Program-made: the position numbers and the translations under genes
DNA from: Ulota crispa
Taxonomy: Eukaryota > Streptophyta > Bryopsida > Orthotrichales > Orthotrichaceae
Length of the DNA: 64,000 bases
NCBI GenBank assembly: GCA_963920765.1
Contig: OY987247.1
Location: 12,558,471-12,622,470, forward strand
Reading direction: 5' to 3'
The notes under the pieces: model-generated
The model's input: the letters and a program-made list of their open reading frames with translations, nothing else
The model's database searches: none
Told to the model about the DNA's origin: nothing
Shown: piece by piece, positions 36,270 through 48,000 of the stretch
How positions within the stretch are numbered: position 1 is the first letter of the stretch
Layout: each line of letters begins with the position of its first letter

Positions 36270-37268
36270 TTAAGAGAAGAGACGTGGGACCTACTGAGAA
36301 CAGCTCTTTAGAGTTTCAGTTCTATTTGGCAAAGTGACATCCCAAATGTCATTAAATCAAATCCCTAAATGACTATAAAGCTCTTGAATAAACAAATAAA
36401 GAACACAATTTAGGTGTTTGTTAAACAAAATAGTTTGAAAAGAATCACCAGTGCTAACATGGTCACTAGCATGATCAAACCATATCAAAAGTCCTACGAA
36501 ATACTTATTCATATAAGACTTAGTGCATGACATTTGTAACCAGCAACTTCTGAATTTGATGAATAGCCAGTTTACTGCTCCCTCAAAAAAAAAACGCTAT
36601 CCAAAATCCAAAATCATGAGGATGAAAATTAGGTTTTTTTTTTTTTGGTGATGGAATCGCTTTTGAGCTAATGGATATATGTGTTGTGCTTTGGTATTTT
36701 TTGTTGTGGTAATAGTTGTTGGTTGTAAGGGCCACTTCACACTATGGCCAACCAAGTCAAGAGGCCATCAAATTGAGTGGTCAAACTTTGTTGAGAGGCC
36801 AAAGTAATGGGCAAAAATAGGCAATAAATTATTGTTTTTGAAACCTTCGGCTGTCCTTAGCGTGAAGTCTACAAAGGCCAAGCCCAAAGTCCAAACTCTT
36901 GGCAACAAACTTCCACAACTTCTCAACTTTCTTGTCTGTTTTTTTATTAGTACATGAAAAAAATTTGACAACCTCTCAACCAAAATCTAGGTTTACATCT
37001 TTGCTTGACCCAAACTTCTTTCAAAAGGCCGTCATTTTGGATGAAAGAGTAGTGACATGGAGGGTGAGGGACTTTGGACTTTGGCTTCTCTAAATTCATG
37101 CATGCAATTCCAATAACATCCAAACTACTATCTACTCATTACTTCCTATTTCATTTTTGGACACATGACATGACTTAAGTGGTCCCAACCTTGAAAAAGG
37201 TAGAAGAGCACATTCCAAGGCACCTATCCTTGCTGAAATTGAAAATACCACACCCTATTGATTAGATA

Positions 37269-37419
37269 TAGTACAAGAAATTGTCTCTTAATTGACATGT
37301 TCAAATTGACTAAATGTGTTCAAAATGACAAATTGATTGTCAAATTAAACAATTTTTGTAGATTTAGCCTTGTTGAGTTGGACATATTTTTGTCATTTTG
37401 GACAATTTCCCTTGTAGAA
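37269..37419. mobile_element. CACTA-type MITE, about 150 bp, inside repeat F
   Basis: The ends are TAGTACAAGAAATTGTC and GACAATTTCCCTTGTAGAA, decayed forms of the plant CACTA tip CACTACAAGAAA. The flanks (33690-33910-like sequence) resume on either side, so this is a clean insertion into repeat F. The right part of a related element is at 39878. Target duplication is not clear. Confidence 0.55.
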
Positions 37420-37540
37420 TATGGAACCTTGTTGGCACCAAGTGCCTCCACCTTACTACCAAAATGCAAATACCCAATACCAAAAATTGAAGTATTAGCT
37501 CGTTGAGTTGATTATGTAAATTACATTTGGGATCGGTAAC

Positions 37541-37690
37541 TGACTCAGGCTTCCCTCAGATCTCATAAGTGATCCCAAATATGATTTTCACTTTTAGCGA
37601 CTGCTAAATAGCTAATGACTCAGGCTTCCCTCAGATCTCATAAGTGATCCCAAATATGATTTTCACTTTTAGCGACTGCTAAATAGCTAA
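37541..37690. repeat. perfect 75-bp tandem duplication within repeat K, copy 2
   Basis: 37541-37615 and 37616-37690 are identical over all 75 bases, starting TGACTCAGGCTTCCCTCAGA. The unit and the following 50 bases match repeat K at 4640-4800. Identity without a single change indicates a very recent event, or an assembly artefact. Confidence 0.85.
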
Positions 37691-37699
37691 AGTTTTCAA

Positions 37700-38831
37700 A
37701 TTTGACAGTCACTTCAAAGTTCGCAAGTATTTAGCTGCATAACTTTTTTTTTGGTTAGCAAACCTGCTGAATTTTGCCAATTTAAAGATCGCTGCTCAAA
37801 ACTCGACGCAATGGAAAAACAACCAAGCAAACAAGCAAAACAACAAAAAGCCTCTGCAGAGATTGAACAGCAACTCACCACAAAAATAAGCAGTGCTGCC
37901 TTCTGACCAACTCTGACACAAACCTGGATCAGCTTTTGAGTGTGGTGAGCTACTTTCATTGCCGCAACACGTTTTAAGGTAGGCACACCCATAAGCGTTA
38001 GCTTAAGGGTTTTGAACATGTTGACTATTAATAGACATCTAGTAAATTATAGGATCTTCTTAGCAACCAAAAATAATGAGTTTGCACATTCAAATGTATT
38101 ATTTGGATATTGCGAGAATAAGTTGTGAATTTTTAAAGAGCAAACTGCCATTGTACCCATAACCAATTTTAAAGTATCATGTTCACATGTTGTACATACT
38201 TGTAATTATTTTCAAAAAAATTCCAAGATTTTAGAGGTGATGGTTATGGGGACACTAATGCATATGGGTGTTCCTACCTTAACTCAAGTTCACCACACAA
38301 CACCGCATCAGAACTCAATTTCTCTTACGCTTACTGTATGAACCCGAAACCTTGCTCCTGCATGGAATGAGCAATTATACAGCAAAACTGCACTTCACAT
38401 GATTGCATGGTCAGCAGTTCAGAAGGAAAGCTGCTGACACATACGCATACCAGCCGAGGTCCAAATCGTGGATTGATGTGCCGGGTTTACTGCAAGCTCG
38501 GACTGTCAAGAGCACCATTTGCAGTACTTTTCGAGTCTACTAGCAAACTAAGTTACTAGGCAGTGAATTGACTAAAAACGTGGTGGAATCAGAGCGAGGG
38601 TTATCGTGAGAGGCTAGCTTTGATCGAGTGCAGCAGTCTCGTATTAACTAGCGGTAGGTGGAGCTGGAGAGAGTTGGTTCAGGTTCACAGGTCCGCTGAG
38701 GAGGTGAGGATTATGGCTATGGTGGTGGTGGTGAGGTCTGTTGGGGGATCTCGGGGTTCGATCCGGCCATGGCTAGACGCAGTACTGGCAGCGAAGTAGC
38801 TAGACGGGAGCTAGTCTGAGCTCCATATTAG
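37700..38831. promoter_or_regulatory. region upstream of the glycosyltransferase gene
   Basis: There is no convincing gene. Base composition is balanced at 37760-38010 and 38300-38820, unlike the flanking AT-rich DNA. The second block could hold the promoter or a 5' UTR exon of the gene starting near 39067. The minus frame 38019-37714 (101 residues) has no recognised domain. Confidence 0.35.
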
Positions 38832-39056
38832 GTAAATTGGGAAAAACAGTACATTTTGGGACTTTCACAATCTGTCATTATGTACAATTTAGCATATTAC
38901 AAAAAAAACAAGCGTGCACTTTCTTATATAATAATGAAGTCTTAGTGATTGTCTCCAAGAATCTCAAATAATTACATCATTGAGCTATAGCTATGCCTAC
39001 AATTATTGTATGTGGGATTAAGGTGAAGTACAAAGTGGTCCCTGCGTTTTTCCTAA
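38832..39056 (-). mobile_element. MITE family G, copy 1, ending at the gene start
   Basis: Family G is about 220-240 bp with inverted tips TAAATTGGGAAAAAC. Here the left tip is TAAATTGGGAAAAACAGTAC and the right tip GTTTTTCCTAATGTA. The tip-proximal phrases (ACATTTTGGGACTTTC; GGTGAAGTACAAAGTGGT) match copies at 49825, 52110 and 54323. The element ends about 10 bases before the outermost ATG of the glycosyltransferase (39067), so it probably lies in its promoter or 5' UTR. Confidence 0.65.
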
Positions 39057-39066
39057 TGTACCTAAT

Positions 39067-42000
39067 ATGGTGTTTATTAGATCGGCAGTGGTGGTGGGAG
39101 CAATGCAAGAGAAAGGAGGGAGTGGTGCGGGGGTGGGGATGAAGAAGAAGAAGAGTAGGCAGGGGGCTTTGCAAGAGTGTCGGTGGGAGTGTCGGTGGAC
39201 GGGGATGATGATGATTGTGGTGGTGCTTGGGAGTGCGGTGTTGCTGGCGGTGGCGGGTCTGTTGTTGAACCTGCCTGAGTCTCTTGCTCCGGAGGTGATC
39301 TCGGAGCCTCCTCGCAATGGCGATGGGAATGTGAAGAGTAGTGGTGGTGGATTTTTGAAGAAGAAGGCCGTGGGGGAGGAGGTGCGCAAGAAGGTAGCGT
39401 TTCTGTTTCTGGTGCGTCACCAGATGGCCCTGGACTTCGTGTGGGAGCATTTCTTCCAGGTACAGTACCCATCTCTGCACTCTTTCTAGACACTCCTTAC
39501 ACTGAATATTGCGTTTAGGTTACCTCATTCTAACTTCTCTACATTTTACACTAAATAAATATTTACTGCTGTTATAGTAATTTCCATCAGTAAATCATTG
39601 CATTAAATGAATTTTAAAGGTCCTAGCAACAATAACGGTGCCGCTGAAAAACAAATAAGGGAACGGTGTCAATTTGGACATTTTTGTAGATTCAGATGTG
39701 TTGATTTGGACATTATTTTTGTCAAAGGAGAGAACAGTGTCAATTTGGACATTTTTGTAGATTCGGACATGTTGATTCAAACATTATTCTTGTCAAAGTG
39801 GACGTTTTTTTTTTTGTCATTTTGAACACATTTAGTCTACTTAGATATGTCAATTTGGAGTGTTTTTCTTGTAGTGTAAATTAGTGACGTTCATGTCAAA
39901 AACCATGTGAAATCCTAAAATATATATAGTTGCATGCGCATCCAAGTAGTCAAACAATGAGTCATGAGGTAACTTTCCGAGGTAAGGCAACCTAATTGTC
40001 AAGGCAACCTAAACACAACATTCAATGTAGCTTTTTATAACATTCTTAGCTTTTTCATTGGCATTATGTAACATTTTTTAATTATTAAATGACTTAGCAT
40101 GCTCATGGGGCTAGTACAATACAAGGTATTTTTCTTGTATTTGGAACAAATTCATATACCTTTACTACATTACTACATTTGAGATCAACAAATAAGTTGA
40201 AATATATATATCAATTATGGTCCTAGTGAGCTATTTGAGATCTCAATTAAAACTTCTTTATTGTAGTAAATGCAGTTGTACGGCAATGTGTATACTAGGC
40301 CTTGGGGATGTTTAAGAGTTATGTTCTTTCACAACACATTCTCAATTTTGTTAAAACGGCTGCATTTAGGCACAATGAGTAGGGAGATCTGGAAAACACT
40401 AGAAAGTTGGTTGAAGGAAATGTCAAAAAATATTCCATTTGAAATTTGAAGACGGGCCAGACTTTTGGAAAATTTCTATTTATAGTATAAGTAGACTATA
40501 CAGGAAATATTCAATGCATGCACAGAAAAACCATTGGAAAATGAGAAATGTGGAATTTTTTATCAAGGAAGCTCAAAATCTCTTTGAATATTGTTCAGGC
40601 GCTCACATGGTCAAAAAAATTGAGAATAAAAGAGAGGTTCAGCGATTGGTACAATGATTGTTAGAAGTGTAACACATGTCGGTTGGTTTATAAACATGCA
40701 TTGCAACACTCCTTTGCAACCTCTGATTTTTTTTTTTTTTTTGCATTTACTTCTAGGTTCTAAGTCATTTTTATGGAATATGTCATTTTAACAAAATTGA
40801 TGTTTCAATCTTTAGCTTTTACACAACACTCTTTAGAATTAATTTATAGCTTCTAATGGGTCGTTCAAATGATGTAGTTTTGTGCAATTGTGTTGGACTC
40901 CAATCTATGCCTATTGGTTTTATCTATTTATTTTTGAATACCAAAACATGTGTGAAGGATAACTACGTGACACTCCTTCAATATAATGGAATATGAATGG
41001 ACCTCTTGTTGGTTGTGTTGTTGGCCCAATACATGCTAATTCCTATCTTTGAAATTTGGGATATATTTCTTACTCACCAAAAAGGAACTTATTTGTACAT
41101 GTCATTCTTTACTAACTAAATCATTTCTAACTCCGTTGAAAGTACCTTAGGATAAATTGGGAAGCATAATCCATGCTTAGAATTGGAAGTATGAGTTCAG
41201 ATTTTTATAAATGGTTATAAATGAAATACGAGCTGCTTTAAAGAAGAGATAAAAGCATTGAAAACAAAAGAAAGCATTAAAACAGATGAAATTTCATACT
41301 AGCACATCAACGCCTTAAAATTTTTTTGCTCATCAACTCTAATTTCCATATCATTCTTCTATGAAATGTAAGCATTTAAAAAAAAAAAGCCTTGAACAAC
41401 ATATCCAACAAGGTGTAGTGTTCACGGAATCTTTTTTGAGCTAGAATATCATTTAGTTGTGGTAGCCTAGGTTGGATTTTTCAATTCAACTCAATGCAAG
41501 TCATTCATTGTATTTATTTACAACACCATATTCTTCCATGTTTACTTGTAATGTGTACATAAGAGATTTGAAGAATCATTTTGATTCTTGTGCAAGTCTC
41601 AAATGGATTTATCATGAGGTCATTTCTTTATTATGATTGATCATACATGCATGTCCAGATTCTTTATTTGTTTTTTATTCTTTTGTGATTCTTAGGGCAG
41701 CTCGTTTGCTTGTTTGCTCCTCATCGTGACCTAAAATGTTGTTTAAGGGTTAAGAACAAAAGCTAGCATTTACACTAAAAAACTATTGGTAAAAATGTTG
41801 CTGAGACATTTAAGATTTGACTTCTTTTAAGCATTCCCCAACTTTCATAAGCTTTCAAGTGGCTCTTTGTTGAGCTCTTATTGTTGGTATATTAGCAAGA
41901 CAATATTCAAACATTTGAGAAAATCAAAACATGATGGATTTCACTAGTAGAAATATTGTGTTCACGGTGACTATAAAATAGTACAGTGTGACTCGTTTAC

Positions 42001-45000
42001 AGTTGTTGTAAACATAATTTATAATCATTCGGACATGTTTTTTTACCAGTATTGGAATTCTATCACATGTTTAGCTAAAATCTGGAGCTGAAAGAAAGTG
42101 ATTTCACGGTTGGTGGGTTTTGATTTTGTTCATGGATACCCTTGAAGTTTGCAATACCTGTATATAGATATCCTGATCAGAAATCACACAAATACCCTTG
42201 GATCATAATTTATAGGCATTTATTTGTTGTGATTGTACTTCCTTCATGACCAATGTTGAAGAAGGGAATGTAATGAAACAAAATGAAGCAACGTGTGCAC
42301 AAAGGAAGAAGGAAAGTAGCATGCTTAACAAAACAAAGACCGGAATTTTTTGGTCCAGTGGCATTTGTGTGATTTCTGAAAAAGCAGGGATATCTATATG
42401 TAAATATTGCAAACTTTAGGGGTATCTATGAAACTTTCCCTTCGTTTTTTTATAAAATCTATTTGGATTTCAATTGGTGTTTTGAGTGTGATGTAAATTG
42501 CGTTTTTTTCAGGGAGCAGGAGAAGAAGAGTATACCGTCTATATCCATGCACGACCTAGATTTGTGTACACCAAGAACAACACCAAGTGCTTGGCTTTCA
42601 TTGACAAGCAACTGAAAAATCCAGTTGTGGTAAATTTCTGCATAGATAGATTCCAGGTTATCAGATTTGGTTTAAAAATAAATAAATTGTGTGTATTTAT
42701 TTTTTTGGAGCCTATGATTAACACACATACTTTAATTCAAACTTATGGAATAATTAAGCTAAATTTGATAAATCGGTTAACTGGCAGGTGGAATGGGGCG
42801 AGGCCAGTATGTTACAAGCTGAGAGGCTACTCCTCAAGGAGGCTTTGCAGGACCCTCTCAACCAACGCTTCATTCTGTTATCTGACAGGTGCACAAAATT
42901 CGCATATCCAATAATAAACCCTATCCTCATAAATGGGCAAAAATGGTGGATTTCATGTCTATTTCTTGGTGTCAAAATAAGGGTTGCTTTACACTAGGAG
43001 TGAAGGCCATAATAACTTGGGGTCATTTTAACCAATTTTTTAAAGCTCAAACGGCTGAAATAAACAGTCCCAAGTGCCCATTGCAATATGAGAATAAGGG
43101 CCTCTTTACATTAGGAGTGAAGGCCATGAAAATTGAAGTAAGTTGAACCAAAGTTTGAACCCAAATGGCCTCAAGAATAGCCCCAAGTGCCCATAATAAT
43201 ATGAGTATAATGGGGTTCACTCTCTTGTGTGTAAAGGCTTTGAGGCCAAAAATTTGAGGTCACTAGAGCAAAATTTGAAAATTTCAAGAGAAAAGGTATA
43301 AATAAAGAGATTTGGGAGAATCATTGATATTTTTACCCCATCCTTTGGTGTTGAGTATCTCAAAAGAATGTTTTTCATACATATAATCATATTTTAACAA
43401 GATTCTTGACAATGGCCTCAAGGCCAAGAATTGGCTTCACATTTTTGAAGACCCACATCTAAAGTTGGAGCTATGTCAGATCTTGTTTTCAAAATATTAA
43501 AATATGTTTTGAAAATTTAGCCTTGACTCTTAACATAAAGGCTTTGAGGCCATTTTCAAAATGTTGACCAATCAAGTACCAACATTTGGAGTGTGAGGGA
43601 TTGGAAACCAACCTCAACTTATAGTGTAAAGCAGCCCTAACACAAGCCAATTCTCTTGTATGTTAAGGCCTTACAGCCAAAAAGTCAAGGCAATTGGAGC
43701 ATAATTTTGAAAATTTCAGGAAAAAATGGACAAAAAAAGAGACAAAGGAGAGACGTTCAGGTTTTTATTCCATCCTATGTTGTTGACTATTACAAAATAA
43801 GTATTTTTAAATTCAAATTTTTATATTTTAATCATGTTTGAGGAGTCAAGAACTTTCTTCCCATTTTTGGAAGACCCAATTTTTGGAATTGAGGTTGTGT
43901 TAAATCTTGTTCATAAAATATTAGAATATGTTTAGAAAAGTTGGCCTTATGTAAAGGCCTTCAGGCTATTTTCAAAGAATTAACCAATGAAATGTTACCA
44001 TTGGAAGGGTTAGATGCTAGAAACTTTGTACAATGTAAAGCCATTCTAAAACATCATTCTTTTACATTAAAACATCACATGGTGTATGAAAACTTACCAA
44101 TTGACCTTTTTGCAATCTAAAAAGGCTTATTATAACATATGACAAATGCGAAGTGCATTATGTTTTATTAAAAAAAAATTCATAATGAAATTAGCAACTA
44201 ACATACCAAATGAGAAATTTTGTACATGGACAACCGAATCCATTGTCGGATTTATAAAATCATGCTATTTGAAATTGTGAATTTCTTAAGGTTCTTGTGT
44301 AGGTGGTTTGTACTTACTCATTTACAACTTTAGGATCTTACATCAAAGATCGAAAAGACAAAGAACCATTAGAAAGAAGAGTCAATATGCAACACAATAC
44401 CAATAAAAATAAAAGATAAAATAAATAACTCGTAAGGTTCGTAGAGTTTTCTCTTGGAAGAGGTCTTAGCAAATGATTAAGTTTCACAATCTTTTTATTC
44501 TTGCCAGAAACACCACCATTATTTTTTAGTTTTTCTTTTAAATTTCTTCAATTTCAACCAGTTAATTTTGATTTGATGGTTTTGCCATATCAGCTGTGTG
44601 CCTATATTTAGTTTCCGCTCCATCTATGACTATGTCATGCTCAGCAAGAAGAGCCTTGTTGACAGGTATTATAAACTTTCTCTATTTTATCAAATTTATG
44701 AATAAAACTAACGTGTGTTTAGCACTTGGTTTGACACTATATCTAGTGGCCCTACTCTATAAGTCTCAATTTCACCGAATCCCAACTTTGTTGATTTGTT
44801 AAGGACCAACACAAAATGTTAACAAAGAGCTTAAAAATATTTTGCAAAGACTGTTGAGATATGTCTCTCAAGTTAAGATTCCATTCTTTGTAGATTTTTC
44901 TTTTTAATAAAATACTATTTATTATGGTATCAAATATTTTATTTTTGAAGTTTTAGTCCTAATCAATGAGCGGGGAGATCCCAAACACAATAGAAAGAGG

Positions 45001-48000
45001 GCTAAATGAAATGTTAAAAAATTAGTTGAAATTCAAATCAACCATATCAAAATTGGCTAGATTTTTCAGAAACATGTATCCAATTATGGCATAAGTATAT
45101 AAGCAACATTCAATGCATGTAATAATAAAATTGGTTCAAAATGAGAAACTTAAGATATTTATTGAGGAAGCTCCAAATCTCCTTGTACACTAGTCTTACT
45201 TGCTTCAAACCAAAACTTTAAAAAAATGATGCTATATAGGCATTTTTCTCAATTATATGATAGTGAGATTTTACTCTAAAGCTATAATCTTAGCTTTAAA
45301 TCAGGTAGAACTTCCATGATGGCCAACAATAGTAAAACTCACAACTACAAAAAAAATTATAATGTGAAGTTGTTTGTTATTTTTGGCCTTTCCTATTGCG
45401 AGGCCAACATGGAAATTTGCTGTTAGGCTTTTCAACCATTTTCTCTAGTGAGCTTGCAATTGATTATTAATGAAAATCCAATGAAAAATAGTTTTACCGA
45501 CCCTCATGACTACCAATACGACTACAAAATGGCACCAGCCATTTCAAAGGAGAAGTGGCGCAAAGGCTCTCAGGTATTAAATAGATTTCCACCTCCCATT
45601 TTAAGTGAAGTTTCAAAGTTTCATACAAGCTTTTAGAATTTAAAATACTAAACTAGTCCTAGTTTGACTTTTGTACCTCTTCTCTCTGGCAATCAAAAGT
45701 TTGCCAGATTATTTGAAACAGCCTTTTGGGGTATTTATCTTCAATTATAGATACTAGTAATTAGAATACAAATGATTGTGCCTGTTACATTAGTGAAATT
45801 CCTCAAAATTAGTTCTTTAGGCTAAGATCAAGAGGAACTTGAATAGTTTGAATTGCTAACAAAAATCTAGAATTGCACTTTGTTAACCTCAAATATGTTT
45901 ATACTAATAAACACTCGAATATCATATTTTCCAACTCTAAAGGTACCATATCAACCATCTGATGCGGTTTTTTGTTTTGATTTCTTCGTAAACTATTATA
46001 TACAATTATCAATCATAATTCTCATGTAAACAATATTGCCTCAAAAAATCCCAAGCCTGCTCATCCCTTCATGTGTATCAATTTGTGGACACCAGCATTA
46101 TACTCTTTTGATAATCATTGGACCACTTGAACTTTGGAGATTTTGCACTAAAAACTACAAACAAATTTTTTTAGTAGCTAGATAAGACTGTTAATCCCTC
46201 ATTGCCCAAGTGACGAAATTGTCCTCATTTCTTGTGTACTTTTGAGATCAGCCGGCAATGACGAGTTAAAGCCTAGAGACTTCAGATTTGTGTCCTAGGT
46301 TTTGGTTTTGTTTTACAGACACAAATGTCTAAGCGAAGGGATTTTGTGGATGTCTGCTTAAAGGTCCTTAGAGCTTAGAAATATACCATTTTAACCTGGC
46401 AATAGAGTGTTGGAAATTAATTCTGACAACATATTTAGTAATTGACGAGTTTTGGGGTGTTGGCAGTGGTTTATGTTAATCCGCAAGCATGCAGATGCAG
46501 TTGTTAAGGACAACACCATTTTTCCAGTATTTCAACAGTACTGCAAGGTATGAAATTTAGTTCCATCTCTGCATTTTACCTTCATAGCCTGATCCCTGTT
46601 TTAAAATACTATTCATAAAAACATCACCTTTAAATAAGGTATCCTTTTTTAGGACTGGTCAGATAAGGGAATGGATTTGGGTTGTTTTGCTAGTAGGTAC
46701 AACGTGTCCACAACAACTATAAAATGTTCACAATAATTTTGAAATTGTCCACAATATTCATTTAAAATCATTGTGGACATCGTTCACAGTCTTTGTGAAC
46801 ACATTTTTCTACTAGTGTTTATTGGAACGAGGAGTTTCAACATTAACATTTTTTTTTTTTCCAAAACTCATAATGCACTTCACATAAGTCAAAAATTGTG
46901 ACTAGCATATACCATGTAGCGTCTTCAACAAACACCGTAGATGTGTTTGTATAGTTTGGTAATTATTATGTTATTTAGCATAAAAAAGCTTTTTTATTTT
47001 TATTCATTTTATTGTATGGTTTTTGAAAGAAAATTTTGATTTTTAGTTTGGTTGGCGTGCTTGCAGAGAATGGCTTTACCAGAGTTTGCAAATGCCACAA
47101 AAGTAAGGCAGCTTGGACCACATATATATTTCTTTTTCTTTATGTTGTATATTTTGTAAGTGCCAAGTCATTTGAGAACACTTATTTGACTCTCATTGAA
47201 ACAGGACAACAGGAACCACAACTGCATTCCTGATGAGCATTATTTACAAACTCTTTTGGCGGTAAGTCAAAGTTTCCATTTCCCTATTCTTCTTAATCTT
47301 GAATTAGAATGTCACATTTGTTTCAATATGGGATATCTAAAGTCTATAAGTAATATTCTAAGAAAGTGTTTGGTTTGCAAATTATTGGAGGTACTTCCAA
47401 AACATCCAAAAATATGTTCGAATTTGGAAAATGGGAAAAATACTTATAGAATACTAAGAAATCTTCAATGTTCAAGGATATAAAACGCCCATCATTACAT
47501 GAAAACTAGTTGAACGTGTCATGACTAAAGTAAGCCTCTCTGTATGCTTAGGGTAAAAATTGTGTGAAATGAACGGACTTTGACTTTATAAAGGCTCAAG
47601 GATAATTTGTGGTTTGAAAATGACCAATTTGATTGATATTGTTCAAAGGGAACCAGCTTCTTATGTTCCACAATCAAAAAAAAGATGTTGTTCACTATTT
47701 GTTCAGAACATAAAAAAAAAATTGGGCACAAAAAAATGCTCTCATATGGCCTACTAAAGGAAATCGTTAACAACCTGAGACCCGATTTTGATCTCTTGGT
47801 CCTTTAGAGATTTCAACACCAATAAGGTTTAAGATTTAAGGTTTAGAATAACATCACATGTGAAAGCGACATTTTGTTTTATAAGTTGGTCACTTTCAAA
47901 ATATGCAAACAACTCGTTTGGTGAATCATATGCGAAATAATTCTCTTTTTTTTTAATGTCAAAGGATAAATTTACAGAATTGTCAAAGGAACACCCTCAT

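Noticed and set aside
38977-39493. Three overlapping minus-strand frames of 120-167 residues
   Set aside because: They are low-complexity His/Pro/Ser-rich shadows antisense to exon 1 of the glycosyltransferase, which carries a transmembrane segment and the family KVAFLFLVRH motif.
37269-39878. A single CACTA element spanning both CACTACAAG-type tips and carrying exon 1 of the glycosyltransferase
   Set aside because: 37269-37419 is already a complete short element inserted in repeat F, with both of its own ends. The flanking triplets of the wider pair do not match.
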